This document shows, one piece after another, positions 45,122-54,784 of a stretch of 64,000 nt of DNA. Position numbers and translations under genes: made by a program. Where the stretch lies: NCBI GenBank assembly GCA_016800925.1, contig JABCPU010000040.1, forward strand, positions 225,653-289,652, read 5' to 3'. The notes below the pieces were generated by a model. It was not told where the DNA came from, ran no database searches, and was given only the letters and a program-made list of their open reading frames with translations. This DNA is from Suillus spraguei (Eukaryota > Basidiomycota > Agaricomycetes > Boletales > Suillaceae). Numbering within the stretch: position 1 is the stretch's first letter; every line of letters starts with the position of its first letter.

Positions 45122-45882
45122 AAATCCTCAACAATCCGCCTTACAGTTTCTTCGTCCTGTCCTGTCTTCTTGCATCCGAAGCATTGTCCTTTCTTCATGC
45201 ATTCAGATCTCTCCGTATCGGAGATTCGATCTACGACCATTGCGTTGGAGTCACGATTGGGGATGTAACGTGCGTTTCCGTAGTTCTTCTTCTTTTGTTG
45301 TGGAGCATGACGTGTCCTCATGGCTTGAAGACGATGATGGGAATTGTCAATGGACATGCATTGCAGAACAACGTCTCGGAATACTTCTGAAACATCTCCT
45401 AGTGCGAAAAGCTTTGTAAGGATACCCCAATTCAGGCCATCTTGGAAGAATTGGATCTTCGTTGCGTTATCAGTGATATGAGCCTTGGCTGCAAGTGCCT
45501 CAAAATCGGCGATGTAGGTGTGAAGATCTCCACTTCCTTGTTTGAGATCTCTGAGTTTCGTGAGTGCGGTTCCTTTGGTATCCACTGGTTCGAAGGCTTC
45601 TTTGAAACTTTTCATAAAATCCACCATGGTTCCATAACCAACTTTTTGTCCGGAAGTGTCGGTTGATCGGGCATGGTCAAGGAATTGTTCCTTCCAAGAT
45701 TTGGCATTCTTTTCAGTCATGAAGGATGTTATGAAAATGATCTTCTGTTTGTCGGTGGTATAAAGCTTTTCGTTGATGTCAAAGTGCAAGTTGCACGATT
45801 GGATAAACTTGCGAGAGTTGTTGCGATCTCCATCAAAACCTTTTGGTTGACCGATCTTGTATTCAAATTCTTTGGTCGCCAT
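45118..45882 (-). pseudogene. gag of element A2 lacking its zinc knuckle
   Basis: An open frame of 254 codons, 25 shorter than the A1 layout. An in-frame deletion replaces HCIHNC and the following basic segment by QD, so CFGCKKTG runs straight into DEETVRR. The capsid part is intact. The protein could still assemble but would lack the RNA-binding knuckle. It ends with the same GATTTTTGA context as A1. Confidence 0.88.
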
Positions 45883-46065
45883 GTTTGATGATTTGTCTGA
45901 TGAGTTATACTTTCTCGGTGCCTACACGCGCTGTCTTGCTGTCCGTTAGGGCTTGTCTTCTGTCAGGGGGCTTCCTCTTGACAATCTGCTCAGCGTACGT
46001 GTACGCTAGTTCAGGGTTCAGGGTCGAAGACTGGATAGTCGACGATCAGGTAGACTTTAATCTTT

Positions 46066-46540
46066 TGTTACGACTGGGGTGGCGTCACCAGCGACAGTGA
46101 AAAGACACAGTCGGTCTGCTGGGAAGTTCTACAATGTCCAGAAGAGGACAAGGTGAAAGTACAAGGAACGCGTTCCGAGTCCGATCAAGGGTCTGGCCTC
46201 AAGGACAAGTCCGAGAGGTTCTATGAGAATAGAGACTAAGGCTAAGGAGTGCTTAGACTTAGAGACGATTCAAGGACGACTTAGGTTGGAGGCCTAAGCG
46301 AAGGAAGTTCCAGGTAAAACCCAGTAAGATTAAAGTAGGGAATCTACTACAAGTACACTGTGCTTAAATAGGTAGATATATGCGCACAGACCAAGTAACC
46401 GTGAGAATGTAACTGCATATCCTAATAAGGAAGGCATGTTTTGTACAGATGCATTGAGCATATGAGTCAGAGTCATGTGACATGATATACAAGTAAGAGT
46501 ATAAAGGGAAAATGTTACAGTCGTACGTACGACTGTAACA
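46066..46540 (-). repeat. 5' LTR of element A2 with palindromic start
   Basis: 475 bp. In element orientation it starts with a perfect 28-bp palindrome (46513-46540) of arm TGTTACAGTCGTAC, then ATTTTCCC; it ends CCCAGTCGTAACA. The A1 LTR starts TGTTACAGTTGTACGTGCCC and has no such palindrome. Confidence 0.9.
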
Positions 46541-46545
46541 AACAA

Positions 46546-47931
46546 CCAAAATACCAATCCTAATACTAGCTACCCTACCAACTACCCTACTAACTCATCT
46601 GCATGCTTTGGCTGTGGAGAGATAGGGCATGGGTTAGTAGGATGTCCAGTTATAGGGAAACTTCTTACAGAAGGAGCTTTGAGAAAGTTGGATAATGGAA
46701 GAATTATGTTGCCAAATGGAGCACCCCTGAGGTGATGGGGAATAGAATTGTCAGCGACAGTATACAAAAACTGGAAGAAATCAGCATCCACTCACTTTAT
46801 TACATGGGTGGAAGCAGAGAGTGCAAGTGAAGGTGAAGAAGAGCGTGAAAACTGTTGGGCATTAGGATATATGAGTAATGAGGAAAGTGAAGAAGAAGAG
46901 TTAAAGACTTACCCAGTCTATAGGACTCCAAAGGAAGGAGTGCACAGGAGAAACGAAGTGTTTGATGGAGTCTACCCTTTGAAAGGGCAAGACATGAGAG
47001 AAGAACTAAAGAAAGAACAGTGTCAGTGCTATGAGCTAAGAGGAGACAGAATGTATGGACCTATGGGCAGACAGTACCCTGCAAAACCTTCAGAGGGTCC
47101 GACGGTCGAGAAGCCAGCACAGTCGAGAGCACCAGTGCCTGAGGCACAAGAATTTAAAGTAGTAGAACCTAAGAAAAAGTCTGAATCAGTAAGTACACCC
47201 CAGGGAAACCCCAGGGAAGAACTAAGGAACATACCTTTGAGAGCAATGGGAGCTCCAGAACAGGAAGGTAAGACGCAAGAAGGAAAAGAAAGAAAGGACG
47301 AACCAAAAAAAGGAAAGGTGCAAGGCAATGCGTCACCCATACAAGCTGCTGATGAGCAGGCACAGTATGATGGACAGGTCGTCGTCATCGTCATGGAAGA
47401 TGAACCTATGGAAAAGCAAAGGTCAGGGAGCAAGGACGAAAGCAGGATAGGAAGAATCAAAAGGACATACCAAAGGGGAGGGAAATGCCTCAGAAGCAGG
47501 CAGATCAAACAATTGATACCCGATCAGGTATCCAAAGATCAGAATTAGCTGATGGAATCAATGCGAAATTAGTACTAAGCCAAATATTAAATGTACCTGT
47601 TGAACTTACTGTGGGAGAGATCTTGGGTGTTGTAGCGAGCAAAGTCATGCTGAGCGTCAAACCCCCATTTTTGACAAGTGTCTCGTTACCGTCTGCGGCA
47701 GCAACTGAAGAATTCCCTTATAGCGAGTATATAGCCTTTTTCCCTGCTAAGGCGGAACCATACTCCTTCCGTGGACCCTTACCGGATCCTCACGCCAATG
47801 CCCTCATGTCCCGTCCAATTCCGTCTAGAATCTATTGGTGCGTAGTTACTTCGCTTCTGGTGTTACTAAATCTACAGCAGGATTTACCTTATGTCTCAAG
47901 GGCCACTGCACGCTGTGCACCTCTTAACTAA
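46546..47931 (+). pseudogene. gag end and pre-protease linker of family C, right part
   Basis: Continues the Asn-rich linker, then a CCHC knuckle CFGCGEIGHGLVGC and LDNGRIMLPNGAPLR, stop at about 46,736. The next frame, 46748-47548, is an acidic and Lys/Glu-rich linker (HFITWVEAESASEGEEE, EVFDGVYPLKG). Frame 47485-47931 contains LVLSQILNVPVELTVGEILG, the segment normally just upstream of the protease in this gypsy family. No protease Asp motif follows, so pol is lost. Confidence 0.65.
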
Positions 47932-49990
47932 TACCCTATTTATTTATTTCTCACTACCGGACTCGCCTAATAATCTTGTATGCGCTCGAATATGTTAAAA
48001 AAACTCATCATACATACCATTACCATTACTTCCTGTTACATCCCATCTCTTAGACTTAGTATCTGAATGCTCGCTAGTTGGAATCTATTTGCTTTTGAAC
48101 TTCCCTTCATTCAAACTTCGCTCATTGATTTAACCACTGGTAACTTGACCGCTCAAAGTACTGCTGACACGCACAAAACCTGTTTTGTACATGATCATGA
48201 CTGCATTTTAGTCTACCACATTCCATACTATAGCCCATAATTTTTCCTATAATTTCTATACCTTTCTGAACCTTACAAGAATTTATTCGAGTATTTTCTG
48301 AGCCTACAATCATTTCTATGCACTTATCCGTTGGAAAATAATACTTATCCAACATAGCTTTCCCATTATGAACAATATTTCCCATGCCTTATGTTTTTCC
48401 TTTTTCAAACTTTAACCTACTTATGCAATGTTTTGTGAAAACATCAAAACATCGTGATGTTGAAGAAATTGATATTTGAACAGTGCTGATGAAAGACAGA
48501 GTTATGTAATCAATCATGTGATCAGTCATGTGACCAGCCTAAGGAGAGAATTCTATAACATTCTGGAAGATTCCATAGAAACAGTAGTTTACATTAGTAA
48601 TCAGTAGCACAGCCATTCTTGGTGAGTCATACTGAGTCATTATGAGTCATTTTTCCTTGTATGGTAGTATGTACAGCCACCTTAGAATAGTATATAAGGA
48701 GCCCACTTTCCCCCTCTGAGAAAAAAAGCAATCTTGTCAACAACCATCACACCAGTGACCAGCACACTAGTCAGGCAATAGTTTCTCACACTCAGAGGAG
48801 GGCAGGCCAAGGAGCCCCTCTAATAAATTATGTATTACCCAATATAATAAGTGTGAATCTAAGCATTAAGCAAGCATACTGAGTGAAACATTAAGTTATT
48901 TCACTCCAGTCTTTGGACATTATTTCTCACGACATACAGACACATCAGCAAGCCACCAAATCATCACACATTCTCACACTAGCTAGTGCAAGGTTACTAG
49001 TCATCTAGTGTTGAAGATATCTAATTCTCTTTATGACACAGAACACATTTCTGTGGGGAGAATATTGCATTCATATATTTCATTAGTTAATTCGGGAGGA
49101 CAATAAGACTAGCAGTCATTCAACAATATCAATAGCTTGGCCACTTAAGACTACATCAAGAGGGTGTACTCTGTTCTGACCTGCGTCATACTCATCGTGA
49201 AGTGCCTGAGCAGCAGAGAGTTGGTTTCGAAGTGACATATCGGATAGTCTGATCAGTGCTAGATGGCTTAGTTGACTCCATTAATTAGTGAGAGTTAGGA
49301 GTAGCATCATCGCATATCAACATACATCATCATCATCATCATCATCACAAGTCTGTACATTGTCTTATAAAATCACAAGCACTGCATTGCACCAGTTACT
49401 GATTTTATCCCCCTGTCCTTTGATCAAACAAAGACAAGAAAGAGTTGTTTGCCCTTTTCCCCACGAATGACCACATTATCAACCATTGGTACATATTTGT
49501 CTGAATCGTTGACCATGGAGAATATTGAAATTCAGTGAACTTTTCTGTTTTTTGTATTCTAATAAGACACTGCACTACTATCAACCTTGCTACTCATAAC
49601 TGGACTGTGGCCAGTGATCTCACTGGGTCGCTACCTCTTTCTTAACTACCTCACTCGTATGGAACTACTGCTACCGCTGCCGCACCACCGGTAGTGGTAC
49701 TATATTCATTTCACAGAAGTCGCTTTTGTTCTTGCTCTCGCTAGCTAACTGCTACAGCTATTTGTACTGCGCAAGTACCACTGACATCGCACTAGTACCG
49801 CCAATATACCGTTGCTGCCGCTAACCTCGGAAGTTGGAATCTTCATTTCCTCATTAGTACTTTCTTGATTCCTTCGCACTAACTTAGAAGGAATTGCTTC
49901 TATCGCAGTCCTCTTGGGTTGAACATATCACTCACACCTTCAGTAGGATTATCATTGCGCTTATACTTAGGCCAGCGGTAGTTTCTTCGT
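47932..49990. other. mostly unassigned; possible degenerate LTR near 48.45-49.22 kb
   Basis: A TATA-like AGTATATAAGGAGCCCACT (near 48,690), a polyadenylation-like AATAAATTATG (near 48,822) and a primer-site-like TTGGTTTCGAAGTG (49,223) suggest an LTR starting around TGTTGAAGAAATTGATATT (48,457). A minus-strand ORF at 48122-48385 looks coding-like but matches nothing I recognise. The sequence just before 49,995 may be the 3' end of an LTR belonging to element B. Confidence 0.25.
49324..49348. repeat. CAT trinucleotide microsatellite
   Basis: About eight CAT units in a row within unassigned sequence. Confidence 0.9.
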
Positions 49991-50413
49991 TTCATCTGGA
50001 GCCCACCACGAGGGTACCATGGAAGTGCTAATCTGGAATGCACTACCCGCAAACTTCAAGACAACGAGACCCATAGTCTCAGGTCTATCCACCTAGCCAA
50101 AGAAGATTTCTTCGCACCAAAGATTAACAACAACACAGAAATCTTAACGTCTAGCTGCCAATCTAGAGCAGATGAAGCCACCATCCTCCGAGAACTTACC
50201 ACTGATGAATTGTCCAGTGAGCAAGGAGAAACACCAAAAGGTAAACAACTACCAGGAGCTTTTGAACCGGAAGAATTGCAAATACCATTCATTACTATTG
50301 ACTCTCCCCCCAAGGGATCACCCTTGATGTCAGTCCACGACCTCTACCCTTCACCAAACGAGGAAGCTCTTGCTCCTCCTTTGCCTTGACAGTGCATTGC
50401 TACTGTACCACCA

Positions 50414-50867
50414 ATGCCACCTGCTATCCACCACCGCACCATTATCCACACTCACGCTACCATTCTGCTTATGCTAACACCGCAATCGTTAGTCCTACCA
50501 CAACTGCCAGCTAGATCTCAACTGCCAATCATGACAACTCCATTCCATATGCCGCTAAGGGGCACAGACGCCGCACCTAAATTTGATGGCACCCCAGCAC
50601 ACTTTTTACTGTTTTTTGAGGATGTAGAACTCTTAGGCACTCACTCCAACTTGACTGGCGAGCACCTTATTAAGGCAGCACTGAGATACGCGCCTATTGA
50701 TGACTCTGAGATGTGGGAACAAGCGCCGCTGCTACCTAGTCACCTGGGAAGGATACCCTGATTCAGAGCGCACCTGGATCTTGGAGAAAGATTTAGGATC
50801 CACAGTGGAGATCCTGGAGGACTATAAAAGATGCTTGAAACTGGCTAAACGACTCATCGCCCCTTGA
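50414..50867 (+). pseudogene. gag start fused to pol chromodomain end, element B
   Basis: The frame from 50414 contains MPLRGTDAAPKFDGTPAHFL and FEDVELLG, a gypsy gag N-terminus. Near 50,720-50,735 it changes, in another frame, to YLVTWEGYPDSERTW and EKDLGSTVEILEDYKRC, the second half of a chromodomain, ending at TGA 50865-50867. Everything between (capsid end, protease, RT, RNase H, integrase) is deleted. Confidence 0.7.
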
Positions 50868-50895
50868 CCACCTCCCACCACACACCACAGCCAGC

Positions 50896-53145
50896 ATGTC
50901 TCAATCGTCTTCATCCTCCTCTGACTCCTCCCTCTCCAGCGCCTCCAGCCTCGCATACTCCTCACCATTCACTCTCCCAGAAACCCCAGAACAGATCCAG
51001 TCTATGTGGAAAGCTGTCATCCTCAACCCACAATACGCTATGCGCCTCGACTCCTACGTCTCATGCACCAATGATGTTGTGCTCAAAGAGCTGATCCTCA
51101 TCCTGAGGACCACCAAGATCCTTGTCACCCCTGGTACTATCGCCAACAACACCCTCGCCATGCACTACATTCAGGGCACCATTGAAAAGGCAACCATTTG
51201 CCTTATCAGCACCAAGAACTTCTCAGACATCATTCTGAAACTTGATGCTGAGCGCTGTAATGAACATATTGGCACTGGGCTTAAAATCCCATCTTTTGAC
51301 ACTCGTCTCACGTCTATAGGAGTTACCACTTGTCCATGGCCGTCTTACCCCTTTAGCATTACCGGCAGCATCTCACATTTACCGCACACCACACCGACTA
51401 CCGCACCTTGTTCCATGTACCGAAGTCCTTCCATGTCCTTGCCGCGTCCGCATAGCTCCATTTGGTGCGTCGTTTGTTTTATGTTTGTTATCACTGATTC
51501 CACAGCAAGCCTTATTACATGTTGCCTCGTGCCACAGTGCCTCATGCTATGTTTACTTACGGCGGTTACTACACTCCAGCGCTACTGATCTCACCTAGAG
51601 TATTCCGAGTACATACGATTTAGGATATAAGCACCGCGTACCCCGCATGATACAGTACCTGATTTTACACCATTGCATGTACTATAGGTCAGGATTATTG
51701 TCTAGCTCTGGATCTACCCAGTAGTGGACATAGTCTTTAAAGTTTCCTTATCACTCGTTAATTGATCACGCTCGTTCTCCATTACTGCTGGCATACCGCT
51801 GGACTTTTGACTGTTATTTTGACTGAACTTCTCACGCACCGCTACTTTACCACTGAAAGTACCGTGGATTTCTTTACTGTTTCTTCGCACCGCTCGCAAC
51901 TTTACCATTACTGCTGATATCATCGCTCGACGCAACTGTTTCTGACTATATCTCGACCATGGTAGCACTGCTACACACGACACTAGTTCCAGCAGCATCA
52001 TCGCTGACCACAGCAACTTACCACAGACCAAGACACTTCTTTCACCACATAAGTTTGATTCAAACTTGACCATACTAATAGGCATCCCCCTTTAGGGTCG
52101 AACACTCTTGTTCTCATAAGTGAAGCAGACTAGATGGAGCGCAAGACTCACATACTAACTTAGGAGGTAGTTTATCTACAGCCCAAGTTAGGTTGTATCT
52201 TTACAGTGCACATTCAACATACCCCCTGATGACCTTAGCATCGTTGATCGCCCTCGCACTATCAGCGGTGACATTGTCACTGCTGAACCCGTCATCATTC
52301 ATTGCCCACCTGTGGCATTCATTCCATCCCCGCCCCCTTCCCTCGCCTCTACCGAGTCTCTAAACGACTATGACAACTACCCCATTGACCCCCACTATGA
52401 ACCCCCTGCTTCCACCTCATTCAATGAGGTATTATCCACAGCTATCACAGGCACAACTGACCAAGTGGTCATTGACGCTACTTTCCTTCGCACCTTGAGA
52501 CTGAAATGCTTGAGACTTTCACCCATCACAATGACATCCCTGACCTCGTCCTTGACAAGCCAACTCGCACTTCCCCCGAACCACTTCCCATACCTGAACC
52601 TCAGGTAGAACCCACAGCACCAAACACCTCCCACATGCATGTTTCCAAAGCCCATCCACCACAAACTCACCTGCTCCCTAAAGCACTCCCACTTACAAAA
52701 GCACAATGCCACGAACACCATCCTGTCCATCGGTCTTGCACCTATCGAAGTTACATGCCCATGTCACTCCCCTTACTCAAATCGCACAGACGCTCAACAC
52801 TCAGTTGACGTCGCACAGATGGAAGCAACCAAAACAACCCAGACCCATCACACCAATGTTGTTTGTTGCGTATGTTCAGTCTATGGACACAAACAGCACC
52901 ATTGCGCCCAATACTTCTGTCGCATCTGCGGGAAGTTTGTGCCAGGATGCCTCACAGACTTCTGCCACATGCTCAACAGGCGCCCCTTATTGCGCAAGAA
53001 ACCTGGAGATCATGGGTACTACCCAGAGTTGCAAAAATTAGAAGCGGCTTATGATCAAGCCGCTGCTGCAGAAGAACAACAGCGCAAACTCAACACAGCT
53101 GACACTGAAGAATGGCTCACAGATGTCTCACTTGACTCTGCATGA
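50896..53145 (+). pseudogene. ORF3 of element B: helical N-terminus, tandem zinc fingers
   Basis: ATG 50896 lies 28 bp after the chromodomain stop. A Ser-rich start, then a helical segment (MWKAVILNPQYAMRLDSYV, LILILRTTKILVTPGTIANN) runs to 51,255, where a solo LTR interrupts. It resumes at 52,206 with NIPPDDLSIVDRPRTISGD and a Pro-rich region. Frameshifts occur near 52,500 and 52,640. The C-terminal part has CCVCSVYGHKQHHC (CX2CX4HX4C) followed by CRICGKFVPGCLTDFC, then a basic and acidic tail ending at 53145. Layout and zinc-finger spacing match ORF3 of family A although the sequence has diverged strongly. Confidence 0.75.
51256..52205 (+). mobile_element. solo LTR of family D, copy 2, inside ORF3 of element B
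   Basis: 950 bp, begins TGTAATGAACATATTGGCAC and ends TTGTATCTTTACA. Close relative of 34,330-35,278. Flanked by GCGC and GTGC, a possible 4-bp target duplication with one CpG transition. Removal with 4 bp restores the ORF3 frame (LDAE-R-TFNIPPDD). Confidence 0.82.
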
Positions 53146-53200
53146 TTTGAAGGCGGAGATGATTGATTTGGCAAATCAAATACATAAAAAAATGGGGTAA

Positions 53201-54091
53201 TGTTACAAGAACACCTTCTTGTGCCCCTACTATCATTTTTCCTCCTATGCATTGCCATCTACTCTCATCCCAACGAGGCCCCCACACTCATTCTCTGCTA
53301 CCTCATCTGGCTCGCCCTCATCACACCTTACCTCACCTATGCCCGCCTTCTTCATTGTCATCACTAAATGCTTACCCCTCGTGCACATGTCACCTTCTTC
53401 ATGCACTTTGTGCTTGCTCCCACATCTCGCACTTCCATGCATGCTCTTCATACTTCGTGCCTCTCTTTGTGCTTCAACACGCACTACCCTTTGGTTCACT
53501 CGCACAACCTGTTGGTTCTTGGACTACGATTGGTGTCATATTTCCTTTTATCTTTTTCTTTGCATTTTCCTTCTTGACTCGTGTGTCACCTCATTGGCTC
53601 ATACCCTTTAGACCTTCAGCTCCACACCTATGACTCCTTTTCGCACATGCATGCTTTCATTGGTTCATACACCTCTGACTCATTTATGAGCATGCATTCT
53701 TCTATTGGCTATCTGACTTCATACTTAATCTAGTGATACTTACATATTTGCACTCCGCTTCAATCTTACATATAAATATGCACAGATAGCCTTTGTACTT
53801 CTTTAAATTGAATCTACTTGATCTTCAACCCTGAACTTCCTTTCAATAAGCTTCAATAAGCTTATTGTCTATACTTCGACTTCTTAGAAGCTTATTGCTT
53901 CTAAGTCTATTCATCATTATAGAACCTGTCACTGAGACATGGTTGTGAGACAGTGCATTGCACCCACCTCCAAACTGACACAACTAGCGCACTCCGCGCT
54001 AGGCAACTGATATGCACGGGCCATCACTCTTTATAGAGCACCTGTCGCAGACACCACTCAAGTTCCTTAGCGCCTGGCTAGGTCGCTAACA
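53201..54091 (+). repeat. 3' LTR of element B (right end approximate)
   Basis: Starts TGTTACAAGAACACCTTC directly after the purine-rich tract. It contains TATAAATATGCACAG (near 53,772) and ends probably at GGTCGCTAACA (54,091). No second copy in the window to confirm the right end. Confidence 0.55.
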
Positions 54092-54151
54092 CAAAATGCC
54101 CAAATAGTAAGTGACAGGCTCATCTGAGACTCGCCATGCATTAACCGACAT

Positions 54152-54784
54152 TGTTACGAACTGGGATGGCATCACCAGCGACAGTGAAAAGCCACAGACA
54201 GTCTGCTGGGAAGTTCTACAATGTCCAGAAGAGGACAAGGTGAAAGTACAAGGAACGCGTTCCAAGTACTATCAAGGGTTCGGCCTCAAAGACAAGTCTA
54301 AAAGGTTCTACGAGAATAGAGACTAAGGCTAAGGAGTGCTTAGACTTAGAGACGATTCAAGACGACTTAGGTTGGAGACCTAAGCAAAGGATGTTCCAGG
54401 TAAAACCCAGTAAGATTAAAGTAAAGAATCTACTACAAGTACACTGTGCTTATATAGGTACACATGTGCGCACAGACCAGGTAACCGTGGGAATATAAGT
54501 GCGTATCCTAATGAGGAAGGCATATATTGTACAAGCGTGTTGAAACACATGAGTAAGGTATGAAAGCACATGTTTAGCTTACGCGTATGCTAAACTGGCT
54601 GAGTCCGAGAATAGAGTCATGGGAATTCATGACATCACATGATATGACGTGTCGACGACGTATAGTTGAATCATATAGTCATGTGATGTCTGATGGAAGT
54701 GGAAGTGTCTGAGCAATAAGCTCCATATCACGTGATATACAAGAATAGAAAGGAAAATGAATAGGTGCATGTACAACTGTAACA
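54152..54784 (-). mobile_element. solo LTR of family A, TSD GACAT
   Basis: 633 bp in minus orientation, from TGTTACGAACTGGGATGGC to GTACAACTGTAACA. Flanked by GACAT at 54147-54151 and 54785-54789. Homologous to the A1/A2 LTRs but carries about 150 extra bases in U3 (about 54,540-54,720), so it is a distinct subfamily. A solo LTR is the product of LTR-LTR recombination. Confidence 0.9.

Larger units (their letters stand above)
39047..46540 (-). mobile_element. chromovirus A2, second copy of family A, inserted in family C gag
   Basis: Same gene order as A1 but on the minus strand. Target duplication AACAA at 39042-39046 and 46541-46545. The flanks are both family C gag (Asn-rich linker on the left, NNQ...CFGCGEIGHGLVGC on the right), proving insertion into that gene. 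Lesions differ from those of A1: TGA at 44825, 43251 and 41525, a deleted gag zinc knuckle, a 20-bp tandem duplication in ORF3, and a deletion at the ORF3/3' LTR junction. Confidence 0.95.
36972..47931 (+). mobile_element. gypsy family C element, 5' part, split by nested insertions
   Basis: Starts with a primer-binding-like sequence TGGAGCCCACCGTGAGG (36,972 onwards), which recurs as TGGAGCCCACCACGAGG at about 49,998. The gag gene follows, broken by a solo LTR (38,113-38,843) and by element A2 (39,047-46,540). The right-hand continuation (46,546-47,931) holds the gag zinc knuckle and the linker before protease. RT and integrase are absent, so the element is truncated after gag. Confidence 0.75.
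49995..54091 (+). mobile_element. chromovirus-like element B, internally deleted, with ORF3
   Basis: A primer-binding-like TCTGGAGCCCACCACGAGG begins near 49,995. A gag start is fused to the last part of a pol chromodomain, followed after 28 bp by ORF3, then a purine-rich AAAAAAATGGGGTAA and a 3' LTR from 53,201. A solo LTR (51,256-52,205) sits inside ORF3. The sequence left of the primer site does not match the 3' LTR, so the 5' LTR is lost or the element is a recombinant. Confidence 0.65.

Noticed and set aside
48122..48385. 87-codon minus-strand ORF as a gene
   Set aside because: Looks coding-like but matches no family I can name and has no supporting exon.
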